From the NCBI GenBank assembly GCA_003518755.1, contig DOYA01000166.1, positions 1 through 22,543 of the forward strand: a stretch of DNA of 22,543 bases. Reading direction: 5' to 3'. The notes beneath the pieces were generated by a model, which was not told where the DNA came from, did no database searches, and saw nothing but the letters and a program-made list of their open reading frames with translations. Origin of the DNA: Clostridiales bacterium. GTDB lineage: Bacteria; Bacillota; Clostridia; TANB77; CAG-508. Shown one piece after another: positions 6,544 to 15,207 of this stretch. How positions within the stretch are numbered: position 1 is the first letter of the stretch; each line of letters begins with the position of its first letter. A program made the translations under genes and the position numbers.

Positions 6544-6589
6544 AAAATACAATTTTTGATAAAAAAATATCGAAAATTGTATTTTTTTT
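6544..6589 (+). terminator. Rho-independent terminator after the pilin gene
   Basis: Arms 6544-6560 (AAAATACAATTTTTGAT) and 6569-6585 (ATCGAAAATTGTATTTT) pair at 16 of 17 positions plus one G-U, around an 8-base loop, and run into a T-tract (to 6589). It probably lets only part of the transcripts continue into the secretion ATPase genes. Confidence 0.85.
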
Positions 6590-6602
6590 CTTGTTTTTAT
6601 GT

Positions 6603-6608
6603 TATAAT
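6603..6608 (+). promoter_or_regulatory. Possible -10 element before the PrgI-like gene
   Basis: TATAAT directly after the terminator and 38 bp before ATG 6646. The only -35 candidate, TTGTAT (6578-6583), lies inside the terminator stem with a 19-bp spacer, so the promoter is weak if real. The genes downstream may depend on it plus terminator read-through. Confidence 0.35.
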
Positions 6609-6645
6609 AAAAATGTATGAATATATTCGAAAGGATGGTGTGGTT

Positions 6646-7026
6646 ATGGCAGGAGGACCATATAATATACCTAGAAATACCAAAGGAGAAGGTAGATTTT
6701 TTTATGTGTTTACTACAAAAGCATTAATAGGAACAGTAATATGTGGTGTTATAGGAGATCTATTTATATATGCTATTATACTACTTATAAGTTTGTCTGG
6801 AGCTAGAATTAATACAGGAATATGGATGTTAATAGGTTTTATTATATTTGGCTTTATTGGATTTGCTATCACATCATTTAAAATCCCAGAATCAAACAAC
6901 TTTGAAATTACTAGAAAAGCTGGAGGAGAATACATATATAGTATATTACTTAGATATTTAAAATTTGTTAGAAGAAAAAACAGAATATATACTTTTTTTA
7001 CGGAGGAAAAGAAAGATGGACGATAA
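6646..7026 (+). CDS. PrgI/VirB3-like inner-membrane T4SS protein
   Basis: A 126-residue protein. A conserved-looking N-terminus (MAGGPYNIPRNTKGEGRFF) precedes two membrane helices (about 25-50 and 56-78), and a cytoplasmic basic C-terminus (YLKFVRRKNRIYTF) follows. Short two-helix proteins of this kind, next to a VirB4-type ATPase, are PrgI (Gram-positive T4SS) or VirB3 equivalents and anchor the ATPase at the membrane. The ORF is open from 6556, but that ATG lies inside the terminator stem. ATG 6646, with AAAGGATGG upstream, is the likely start. The 3' end overlaps the next gene by 11 nt (ATGGACGATAA), which indicates translational coupling. Confidence 0.75.
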   Translation: MAGGPYNIPRNTKGEGRFFYVFTTKALIGTVICGVIGDLFIYAIILLISLSGARINTGIWMLIGFIIFGFIGFAITSFKIPESNNFEITRKAGGEYIYSILLRYLKFVRRKNRIYTFFTEEKKDGR

Positions 7027-8254
7027 AATGATTACATATTTAGCATTATTAGCAGGAGCAATATTTTTCTTTATAATTGTTTTAATAATTGCTTTATTTG
7101 CTATTAGATTAAAAGAAAAAAGAGAAGAAGAAAGATTAAAAGAGCAAGAAAATCAAGCAAATCTTGTTACAAAACCCAAAAAAAACTATACACAAGAATC
7201 AATTATAGACTTTATGGAATTTGAAAAAATTGAAGATAATATGATAATACAAAAAAACGGAAAGTTTTTAATGGTTGTTGAATGTCAAGGAATTAATTAT
7301 GACTTAATGTCAGAAATGGAAAAGGTTTCTGTTGAACAAGGTTTTATTAGTTTTTTAAATACTTTGAGATATCCTATACAAATATACATACAAACAAGAA
7401 CAATTAACCTAGAAAGAAGTATACAAGGATATAAAAGAAAATTAAATGAGATAAAAAGTAAATATTCTATTGCTAAAACAGAATATGAGAATAAAGTAAA
7501 GAATAAAAATGTATCAAAGGAAGATGTTGATAGAGCAAAATATGAATTAGTAAAACAAAAAAACCTAAAGGATTATACAGAAGATATAATTAGAGATATA
7601 GAAAGACAAAGTTTGAATCAAAGTATATTAAGCAAAAAATACTTTGTAATTATTTCATGCTATAGGTCTGAACTTGTATCTGGAGACTTTGATAAAACAG
7701 AAGTAGAAAATATGGCATTTTCTGAATTATATACTAGAGCAAGAAGTGTTATTAATTCTCTATTTTCTTGTCAAGTTACAGGTAGAGTTTTAACATCTGA
7801 AGAACTTACAGAACTATTATATGTTGCATATAATAGAGATGAAGCAGATTTATTCTGGATGGATAAAGTTAGACAAGCTGGTTTTGATGAATTATATTCA
7901 ACTGCCCCAGATGTAATGGATAAGAAAATAAAGCTTTTAAATAAACAAATAGAAGAAAAATCAATTCAGCTTGCAAATGAAAAAATAGAAATGGCAAGAA
8001 GTGAAAAAGATATAGAATATGCAGAAAAAGAGAAAAATGCACAAAAGCTTATTAATAAAAAGGCAAAAGAACTCATAAAAAAACATAAAAGATATGTAGG
8101 AGAGGAAACTGCTAGAAAGGCTATTGAAAAGATAGATGAGGATGAAGCTGGAAATAATCCTAAAAATAATTCACAAGAAGATAAATTTAAGGAGGAAATA
8201 AATAATGGCATTATTCAAGAAAAAGCAAAAAGAGGTAGACCAAGAAAGAAATAA
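7016..8254 (+). CDS. Membrane-anchored VirB4-partner (TraC-like) protein with AT-hook-like tail
   Basis: A 412-residue protein with one N-terminal membrane helix (about 6-31) and a cytoplasmic body. Residues about 55-135 (IIDFMEFEKIEDNMIIQKNG, FISFLNTLRYPIQIYIQTR) resemble the N-terminal domain found in TraC/VirB4-type ATPases, but there is no P-loop. Long charged coiled coils follow at about 125-190 and 295-360. It looks like the separated N-terminal partner of the ATPase encoded next. The C-terminus, KAKRGRPRKK, is a canonical AT-hook core (RGRP between basic residues), which suggests minor-groove binding to AT-rich DNA. The SD CGGAGG and ATG 7016 fit better than the upstream ATG 6965, which would deepen the overlap. 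The last 50 nt, which encode the AT-hook, overlap the start of the virB4 gene. Confidence 0.75.
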   Translation: MDDKMITYLALLAGAIFFFIIVLIIALFAIRLKEKREEERLKEQENQANLVTKPKKNYTQESIIDFMEFEKIEDNMIIQKNGKFLMVVECQGINYDLMSEMEKVSVEQGFISFLNTLRYPIQIYIQTRTINLERSIQGYKRKLNEIKSKYSIAKTEYENKVKNKNVSKEDVDRAKYELVKQKNLKDYTEDIIRDIERQSLNQSILSKKYFVIISCYRSELVSGDFDKTEVENMAFSELYTRARSVINSLFSCQVTGRVLTSEELTELLYVAYNRDEADLFWMDKVRQAGFDELYSTAPDVMDKKIKLLNKQIEEKSIQLANEKIEMARSEKDIEYAEKEKNAQKLINKKAKELIKKHKRYVGEETARKAIEKIDEDEAGNNPKNNSQEDKFKEEINNGIIQEKAKRGRPRKK

Positions 8255-10145
8255 AGAAGAAGAATATAAGGTATTACATAAAAAAACTATAAAAGAAATT
8301 ATTGCACCAGCTGGAATTGATGCATCAAAACTTGACCATATGGAAATAGTTTCAAATGTTACAAGATATGCGAGAAGCTTTTATGTCTCTGGGCTTCCAA
8401 GGTCTTGCATATTTCCTGAATTATTTAGGAGTTTATATATGTTTGGAGATATAAATACTTCTCTCTATATATATCCTATTTCAGAAGAAGCTTCTCAAAA
8501 AGACTTAAACAAAACCATTGTAGAGCTTGAAACTGAAAGAATTATGGCAAGTGATAAAGGTAATATTAATAGGGAAAGTGATGTTTCACAAAAAAGGTAT
8601 GAAACAGAGATATTAAGAGACCAAATTGCAGCAGGTTTTAATAAATTATATGAAGCTACAATAGTATCTACATTATTTGCGTATACCTTGCAAGATCTTG
8701 ATAGATTAACAAAGCTTCTTGCAAACGAGATGTCTAAATCATTAGTTAGTATAAAAAGTGCATGGGCTATGCAAGAAGATGCATTTAAAGCTTGTTTACC
8801 ACTAATGGAAGATAAAATAGATAAAAAGCAAATTTTTGATAGGCCATCTATGGGAACTGTTTTTCCGTTTTTAACATCAGAAGTTGGACATCCAACAGGA
8901 GTTCCATTGGGAATAAATAAGCAAACAGGAGAACCAATTTTATTTGACAATTTCCATCAATCACTTACAAACTATAATATGGTTATATTTGCAAAATCTG
9001 GTGCAGGTAAATCTGTTACCATGAAAACATTAATATCAAGATCCTCTGTGCTTATGGGAATAGAGAGTTTGGCTTTAGATGCAGAAGGTGAATATTATGC
9101 AGTCGCAGAAGCATTAGGTGGAATTAACATCATAGTTAGTCCTACATCTAATACAATTATAAATGTTTTTGATGTTGAGATAGAAAGAGCAAAAGATGCC
9201 ATTACAGGTAGAGAAATGGAAACACTAAATATAGAAAACAAAATTGAAGATGTTACTCAAGCTTTGATGACTATGGCAAAAGGAAGTACAAAAACAGAAC
9301 AAGTAAATGAAATTACAAAACAAATAATATCAGAGTCTGTAGCTGCAGAGTATGCTGCAAAAGGTATAACATCTGATCCATTGAGTTTATATGAAAATGA
9401 AAGAAAAGTTGGATCATTTGGAAGAAAGAAAAAATTGATGCCAACAATTGGATCTTGGTATAAGAGATTAGAGTTACTATCTAAAAGGAATACGAATGAT
9501 GATTATAGATATCATTATAGTTATTTATTAAAAGTTATGAAACAATACATAAGAGAATTTGGTGGACAAATGGCATATTTTGATGGACAGTCTTCATTTG
9601 AATTGATGGATGGAGCACCATTTATAAATATAGATATTTCTCAACTAGAAGAAAGATTTGCAAGACCTTTAGCGCAACAAATACTTCTATCATGGATTTG
9701 GGAAAAATTTGTTAAGAAAAACAGTGAAGATAGAAAAAAAGCTAAACAAAAAAGGGTTATTGTTGATGAGGCATGGATGTTACTTCCATTTCCAGAAGCA
9801 GTTGATTTCTTAAATAAAATGGCAAGACGTGCCAGAAAAAGAAATGTTTCTTTAGCAATTATTTCCCAAAGATTCCAAGACTTTTACGAAAAACCTGAAG
9901 CACAAGCAGTATTAACATCTTCAGATACAAAACTATTTTTAGCACAGGATAAATCTGAAATTGCTTTATTACAAGAAGTATTTAAATTAAGTTCAGGAGA
10001 AGCATCATATTTAGTTACATGTACCAGAGGAGAAGGTTTGCTAAAGGTTGGAAGTGAAACCGCAATTTTACAAATTACACCAACAGAAAGAGAATTCCAA
10101 TTTGTTGAAACAAACTTGAATAAATTAGCACAGGCCAGTAAATAA
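8205..10145 (+). CDS. virB4: VirB4-type T4SS ATPase
   Basis: A 646-residue cytoplasmic P-loop ATPase that powers assembly and transport in type IV secretion systems. Family signatures seen: VGHPTGVPLGINKQTGEPI before the P-loop; Walker A AKSGAGKS (residues 263-270); DAEGEYYAVAEAL after it; ISQLEERFARPLAQQILLSW; Walker B VIVDE followed by AWMLLPF (518-527); RRARKRNVSLAIISQRFQDF, which contains the conserved Arg/Gln region; and LFLAQDKSE near the end. The N-terminal ~200 residues (SFYVSGLPR, FPELFRSLYMFGDINTSLYI) form the usual VirB4 partner-binding domain. Length is somewhat short for VirB4, consistent with part of the N-terminal region being on the preceding gene. The start has an SD (AAGGAGG, 8189-8195) within the upstream gene. 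Confidence 0.95.
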   Translation: MALFKKKQKEVDQERNKEEEYKVLHKKTIKEIIAPAGIDASKLDHMEIVSNVTRYARSFYVSGLPRSCIFPELFRSLYMFGDINTSLYIYPISEEASQKDLNKTIVELETERIMASDKGNINRESDVSQKRYETEILRDQIAAGFNKLYEATIVSTLFAYTLQDLDRLTKLLANEMSKSLVSIKSAWAMQEDAFKACLPLMEDKIDKKQIFDRPSMGTVFPFLTSEVGHPTGVPLGINKQTGEPILFDNFHQSLTNYNMVIFAKSGAGKSVTMKTLISRSSVLMGIESLALDAEGEYYAVAEALGGINIIVSPTSNTIINVFDVEIERAKDAITGREMETLNIENKIEDVTQALMTMAKGSTKTEQVNEITKQIISESVAAEYAAKGITSDPLSLYENERKVGSFGRKKKLMPTIGSWYKRLELLSKRNTNDDYRYHYSYLLKVMKQYIREFGGQMAYFDGQSSFELMDGAPFINIDISQLEERFARPLAQQILLSWIWEKFVKKNSEDRKKAKQKRVIVDEAWMLLPFPEAVDFLNKMARRARKRNVSLAIISQRFQDFYEKPEAQAVLTSSDTKLFLAQDKSEIALLQEVFKLSSGEASYLVTCTRGEGLLKVGSETAILQITPTEREFQFVETNLNKLAQASK

Positions 10146-10236
10146 ACGTAGTACATATAGCATATTAAAAACTAATTAATAAAATATACAGATTTATATT
10201 AAATAATTAATAATTCAATGAAAGGAAATAGAAATA

Positions 10237-11376
10237 ATGAAAAAACATTTAAAATTAAAACAAATATTTATTATATACATTATTCTAATGATATTATTTC
10301 TATTTCCTAAAAATATGGTATATGCTGATGATGCACAAGAAAGTACAGAAGAAGAAATGCATGCATCAAATCTTGCAAAATTTATTATAGAGCCACTTGG
10401 AGATTTAATAAACAGAGGAATAAATACAATATCTGGAGAATTAACTGAAAATGAGGCAGCAGTTACTTTATATAAAACAGATGAAATTAATGCAAGTTAC
10501 AAATTTAGAAGCGATATTAATGTAAAAAATGAGCCGGATAATACTAAAACAACTACAGATGAACTGAAAAAAATAACAATTTCAAATTCTGTTTATAATC
10601 AATATGGGGTATTAGAGCAAATATATACAACAGATACAAAAATACCAGTTCTTCCACTAGATGCATATACATTAACTGCTGGAAAAGCACCAATTTTAGA
10701 TATTAATTTCTGGAAATTAGAAGAAACAAATACTAATAAAATCTGGAATTATATTAAAAATTTAGTTATGATGATAGCACACATTGTCTTGTATTTATCA
10801 GTAGCATTGATTTTTACAATGATAATATGGAGAAGTATCCTATTTGTATATTCAACAATGGTTTCAAAACCTGAAAAAGCAGAAGAATCTAAAAAAATAA
10901 TAGACAATTTATTTATAGCAGTTTTAATGGTAGCAGGAGTGTATATATTAATGGCTGGTTGTTCAATGCTATATGACACAGTACTACAACTTATTACTGA
11001 TAACAATAATACATATCCTATTAGAGCTGTTGTAACTGATGTATATTCATTTAATACAACTCTAATTGGTTTAATGAGATATAGAACTCTTACAAATAAT
11101 GTTTGGCATGAGTTGGGTTGGTCAATAGGATACTTAATTATATCTTTCTTAGATTTAATTTATTTTTTATTAATGTTTGCTAGGATGATTATTTTAGGGT
11201 TATTATCAATTACAGCACCTTTGACAGCTGTAATGAAAATGAGTGGAAATAGCGAGGGAAAAGGTGTATTACAGTTATTTCAATTTAATAATTGGATTAA
11301 AATATATTTACGTTTTACATATATACCTCTTATAATTGCTCTTGTTTCACGTATTATGATTGGCTTAATAAGTTAA
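10237..11376 (+). CDS. VirB6/TrbL-like polytopic membrane protein, copy 1
   Basis: A 379-residue protein with a signal peptide (cleavage near VYA, residue 31), a short extracellular region with an amphipathic helix (IEPLGDLINRGINTI), the motif IPVLPLDAY...LDINFW (from residue 136), and then about five membrane helices (about 174-205, 225-250, 290-335 as two, and 355-379). SFNTTLIGLMRY separates the second and third helices. This C-terminal module recurs in the next two genes. VirB6/TrbL proteins form the inner-membrane channel of T4SS, and the position just after virB4 fits. The N-terminal extracellular part is the shortest of the set, so this copy may be the plain channel subunit. The 91-bp gap upstream shows no clear promoter or terminator. 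Confidence 0.8.
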   Translation: MKKHLKLKQIFIIYIILMILFLFPKNMVYADDAQESTEEEMHASNLAKFIIEPLGDLINRGINTISGELTENEAAVTLYKTDEINASYKFRSDINVKNEPDNTKTTTDELKKITISNSVYNQYGVLEQIYTTDTKIPVLPLDAYTLTAGKAPILDINFWKLEETNTNKIWNYIKNLVMMIAHIVLYLSVALIFTMIIWRSILFVYSTMVSKPEKAEESKKIIDNLFIAVLMVAGVYILMAGCSMLYDTVLQLITDNNNTYPIRAVVTDVYSFNTTLIGLMRYRTLTNNVWHELGWSIGYLIISFLDLIYFLLMFARMIILGLLSITAPLTAVMKMSGNSEGKGVLQLFQFNNWIKIYLRFTYIPLIIALVSRIMIGLIS

Positions 11377-11386
11377 GGAGAAAAAT

Positions 11387-13357
11387 GTGAAAAAAAATGT
11401 AAGTAGAGTCTTAGTTTTTGTAATATTGTTTTTACTATTTCAAACTGGGTGTGTAAATGCTGATATTGGAAAAGAAAGCTCACAGGCCAGTTTAATGACT
11501 GATGAATATAAAAAAAATATTACAAAAGAAGAAAAAGAATTAACAGATAATTTAACATATGCAGATGAATCACAAATACATACTGATTCTGCAATTTTAT
11601 ACACAAATAATAATCCGAATAAAAAAAATATAACAGTTTGTGTAAATGCAGGACATGGTACAAGTGGAGGAGAGAATGTTAGAACATATTGCCATCCAGA
11701 TCATACTGCAAAGGTTACAGATGGATCTACAGCTGAAGGTGCTATTAAAGCAACTGCAGTAGCAACAGGAATGGATTTTGCTAATGGAACTCCAGAAAGA
11801 GAAGCTACATTAAAAGAAGCATTAATATTTAAAGATTTGTTGCTTCATAATGGCTATAATGTTCTTATGATAAGAGAGAGTGATGACATTCAACTTGATA
11901 ATATAGCAAGAACTGTTCTTGCAAATTCTTATGCTAATTGCCATATAGCAATACATTGGGATTCTACCGATTGGGATAAAGGTGCATATTATATGGCTGT
12001 TCCACAAATTGATTCATATTTAGCTATGGAGCCAGTAGCATCTACATGGCAAAAAAGTGATAAATTAGGAGATAAACTTATTGAAGGACTAAGAGAACAA
12101 GGTGTTAAAATTTTTGAAAATGGTTCAATGCAAATGGACTTAACACAAACTTCATATTCATCAGTACCAAGTATTGATATAGAATTAGGAGATAAAACTT
12201 CAGATATATCTGAAGAGAATTTAGTTAAACTAGCTGGTGGATTATTATTAGGAGTATCAAAATATTATGATGAAAATGATATTACACTTCCAAGTGGAGG
12301 TGGTTCATCAAGTGGTTCAAGCACTCAAGAAAAAGATAAAGATTCTTTAATTGAAAAAGGAATTAATGGTATTAAACAAGAAATTTTAGAATTTGTTGAT
12401 TTTATATTAGGATGTATTGATGTTTTACAAAATATTTTAGATAGACTTATTACTTCTGATTTAGGAACAACAAAAGATGCAACAATTCTTTATTTATCAG
12501 GAGATATTAAATCTAACCAAAAAATTAATAACTATGTTGATTTTAAAAGCGAGACTATAGAAAAGCCAGATTTTACAATAGATGGAACTGATGAAGGATA
12601 TACTTCTTCAACACTAATTCCATTTATTCCGGTTGATGTATATAGTGTAGCATCTAACAGTGTTAGTAATTTAGATATTAATTTTCTAACTGGAAGAAAT
12701 AATACAAAAGAACATCCAAAAGATTCTATATGGTCAAATATAACCAAATTGATTAATAATGTTATTCATATAGTTATTTACTTGTCAGCTGCATTTTTGC
12801 TTTTCTCTTTAATATGGCATGGTATAAATGTAGTAATAAATGCGATGGCTCCAGAGAGAAAAGCTCAGCATATGGGGGGATTAATAGATTTTGTAAAAGC
12901 AATGCTTATGTTTGTTGGATGTATAATAATTATGGCATTATGTATTTTCTTATCCGATCAGTTAATTAGTATTATAGGACTAAAAAAGGTTCCGAAATTA
13001 CCTTATACAGTAAGTGTTGAAACAGCAAAATATAGTTTTAACACAAATTTAACAGGTTATGTAAGATATTTATCTCAAGTAACAAATTTTGAAAAATTAG
13101 GAATCAAAATTCTTTATACTTTTGAGTATTTAGGATTAGTTATTGCAAATACTGCAGTTGTAATAACAATGGTTTTGAGAATTATATGGATAATTTTCTT
13201 GTCAATTATAGGACCAATAATTGCAGCAGCATATGGCTTACAATTTAAGAAAGTAATGGGATTAAACTATAAAGATTGGATTATAAAATATTTAAAATGG
13301 TCTACTATACCAGTTTTTATAGCATTAGGATATTCAATAATTACAAAAGTATTCTAA
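11387..13357 (+). CDS. N-acetylmuramoyl-L-alanine amidase fused to a VirB6/TrbL-like membrane domain, copy 2
   Basis: A 656-residue protein with a GTG start (AAGGAG upstream; the overlapping ATG is followed directly by a stop). The order is: signal peptide (about 1-25); Amidase_3 domain (about 80-290); Ser/Gly linker (GGGSSSGSSTQ); amphipathic helices (about 310-360); motif IPFIPVDVY...LDINFL (from 411); and a five-helix VirB6-like module (about 450-656). All expected amidase residues are present: zinc ligands His90 (NAGHG), Glu137 (EREATL) and His190 (IAIHWDS), and catalytic Glu266 (IDIELGD). The enzyme should cut the amide bond between MurNAc and L-Ala on the outer side of the membrane. Fusing it to a channel-type module would place wall opening exactly at the secretion pore (inference). 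It lies 10 bp after copy 1 and 18 bp before copy 3, in one operon. Confidence 0.88.
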   Translation: MKKNVSRVLVFVILFLLFQTGCVNADIGKESSQASLMTDEYKKNITKEEKELTDNLTYADESQIHTDSAILYTNNNPNKKNITVCVNAGHGTSGGENVRTYCHPDHTAKVTDGSTAEGAIKATAVATGMDFANGTPEREATLKEALIFKDLLLHNGYNVLMIRESDDIQLDNIARTVLANSYANCHIAIHWDSTDWDKGAYYMAVPQIDSYLAMEPVASTWQKSDKLGDKLIEGLREQGVKIFENGSMQMDLTQTSYSSVPSIDIELGDKTSDISEENLVKLAGGLLLGVSKYYDENDITLPSGGGSSSGSSTQEKDKDSLIEKGINGIKQEILEFVDFILGCIDVLQNILDRLITSDLGTTKDATILYLSGDIKSNQKINNYVDFKSETIEKPDFTIDGTDEGYTSSTLIPFIPVDVYSVASNSVSNLDINFLTGRNNTKEHPKDSIWSNITKLINNVIHIVIYLSAAFLLFSLIWHGINVVINAMAPERKAQHMGGLIDFVKAMLMFVGCIIIMALCIFLSDQLISIIGLKKVPKLPYTVSVETAKYSFNTNLTGYVRYLSQVTNFEKLGIKILYTFEYLGLVIANTAVVITMVLRIIWIIFLSIIGPIIAAAYGLQFKKVMGLNYKDWIIKYLKWSTIPVFIALGYSIITKVF

Positions 13358-13375
13358 TAGAAAAGGAGGTGTGAA

Positions 13376-15145
13376 GTGAAAAAGAAAGTTTGTATAGGTT
13401 TGCTGATTATATTGTTATTATTTGGATTAACAAACCAAGTTTTTGCAGGACATATAGAAAACCTTGATATTCCAATATTTCATAATGACGAATGGGGAAC
13501 TAGCGGGAAAGGTGATGTAGGGACTAAGTTTTATCAATTTAAGAAAGATATTAGTACAAATAAATCTTTAAAAGATAGTAATGGCAAGTTCATAGAGCTT
13601 GAAGCGAACGACTTTATTTTGGATATTTTAAAACAGCAGTATGGCTATACTGGTGAAATTAAGTCAGAAATATTAATAGAAACAAATATTACTATTACGA
13701 GCACACCACTTGAAATTTTTGGAAATAAAATTGGTGATAAATATGATGTTTACATAGGAAAGGATTATAAAAAAGACAAAAGTAAATTTGGAGGGGTAAT
13801 AAAAAATTTAAAATTAGATGAATTAAAATCTAAACTAGGATATTCTGGAAAAGACCCAAAAAAAGGCACTCAATGGAAAGTAAAAATTAAAGTAAAATGC
13901 CCCACAGAATTTAGATATGGACAGTATACAATTCAAAATGATGGTAACTATCATGTCAATGTTGATCTTACTGGAGTAGAGTTATGGTCTAAACCTGATA
14001 TGGATTCAATAGGTGAAGCAGTTTTAAATAATGCCACAGATGTAACCTTTGAAAGTACTAAACTTGAAGAAGATTTAATTGAGGATGCTAAAGACTTTGT
14101 ATTAGATAAGATTTCAGAGCTTTTTGGAAAGCTATTTATGCTTTTGTTAGATTTTTTTAGAACTATACCTGATGCTATACAAATGGGAATAAATACAATT
14201 GTTAAAATTGATACAGTTGAAGAACAAAAGGTAAATGCAGAGCCAGATGAAATAACAGTTCCAGTTAAAACAATTCAAGCAGATAGTAAAAAGAATGAAA
14301 GAGCACAACTTACAACAGGTGATAAGAATAAGGGAGATTCTGACAAACAATTAATCAAGGGAGTTGACGCAAAAAGTGCAAATTTAACAAAAGAAACTGA
14401 AATACCAACTATTCCATTGGATATGTATAATATTGTATATGGTAAAATAGATTTTTTAGATGTAAATTTCTTTAATGTTGACACATCAAAACACCAAGAA
14501 GGAACTTATTGGATGTTTTTAAGAAAAGTTTTTTCTGCTGCACTTCACATAATGATATATTTATCAATAGCATTTCTAATTATAACTTTAATTATACATG
14601 GAATTATGATGGTAAAAGGCACAATGATACCTGAAAAGAAAAAAGAGCAATTAGATGGGTTAAAACATTTTGTATTGGCTTTGATCATGTTGGTAGGATC
14701 AGTGTTGATTATGAATTTATGTATATATGGTGTAAATTTCTTTACAAGTTATTTTGGAAATGAAGAAGTTGGAGATGCATTTATTAGGGTTAATGTTTCA
14801 GGAGGAGATACAGATTTTAGTTTTAATGCTAATTTAACAGAATTTGCAAGATTTATGACTCAAATTAATACAGTAAAAAAAATAAATGAGAAATTAATGT
14901 ATGTTATTATATATATTTTTTTAGTTGGTGCAAATTTAGTAACATTGGGAACAATGATAGTTAGAAGTATTATGATTATAATTTTATCTGTTCAAGGTCC
15001 AATTGTAGCAACAGCATATTCTATAGATAAAAAAGTATTTAATATGTCTTATTCAGATTGGGTAAAAAAATATCTTAAATGGACATCTGTACAATTAGTT
15101 TTGATGCTTGGATATAGATTAATCGTTACATTGGGAAGACTCTAG
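13376..15145 (+). CDS. VirB6/TrbL-like membrane protein with unknown extracellular domain, copy 3
   Basis: A 589-residue protein with a GTG start behind the strong SD AAAAGGAGGT. The signal peptide is cut near VFA (residue 24). Residues about 25-225 form an unrecognised, beta-rich, lysine-rich extracellular domain (ITITSTPLEIFGNKIGDKYD, WKVKIKVKCPTEFRYGQYTI). Next come an amphipathic helix pair (LDKISELFGKLFMLLLDFFR), a charged linker, the shared motif IPTIPLDMY...LDVNFF (from 343) and five membrane helices (about 375-405, 420-450, two within 500-545, 565-589). SFNANLTEFARF matches SFNTNLTGYVRY of copy 2 and SFNTTLIGLMRY of copy 1. Probably another channel subunit with a different external module. 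The N-terminal domain might bind wall or a partner cell; nothing visible decides this. Confidence 0.8.
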   Translation: MKKKVCIGLLIILLLFGLTNQVFAGHIENLDIPIFHNDEWGTSGKGDVGTKFYQFKKDISTNKSLKDSNGKFIELEANDFILDILKQQYGYTGEIKSEILIETNITITSTPLEIFGNKIGDKYDVYIGKDYKKDKSKFGGVIKNLKLDELKSKLGYSGKDPKKGTQWKVKIKVKCPTEFRYGQYTIQNDGNYHVNVDLTGVELWSKPDMDSIGEAVLNNATDVTFESTKLEEDLIEDAKDFVLDKISELFGKLFMLLLDFFRTIPDAIQMGINTIVKIDTVEEQKVNAEPDEITVPVKTIQADSKKNERAQLTTGDKNKGDSDKQLIKGVDAKSANLTKETEIPTIPLDMYNIVYGKIDFLDVNFFNVDTSKHQEGTYWMFLRKVFSAALHIMIYLSIAFLIITLIIHGIMMVKGTMIPEKKKEQLDGLKHFVLALIMLVGSVLIMNLCIYGVNFFTSYFGNEEVGDAFIRVNVSGGDTDFSFNANLTEFARFMTQINTVKKINEKLMYVIIYIFLVGANLVTLGTMIVRSIMIIILSVQGPIVATAYSIDKKVFNMSYSDWVKKYLKWTSVQLVLMLGYRLIVTLGRL

Positions 15146-15207
15146 TTTAAAAGACCTTGATTTAATGTATAAATTTTAGATTAGAAGAGAAAGGAAGGTA
15201 TTACTAT

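Noticed and set aside
6556..6645. Upstream in-frame start of the PrgI-like gene
   Set aside because: This segment runs through the terminator stem and T-tract (6544-6589) and has no SD; ATG 6646 does.
8495..8950. 151-residue open frame on the minus strand inside virB4
   Set aside because: The + strand frame carries unmistakable VirB4 motifs; the antisense frame lacks an SD and has Ser/Leu-rich shadow composition.
11387..11460. Lipobox in the amidase-VirB6 fusion (QTGC)
   Set aside because: Gln at -3 does not fit the lipobox; cleavage after Asn-Ala by an ordinary signal peptidase is more likely.
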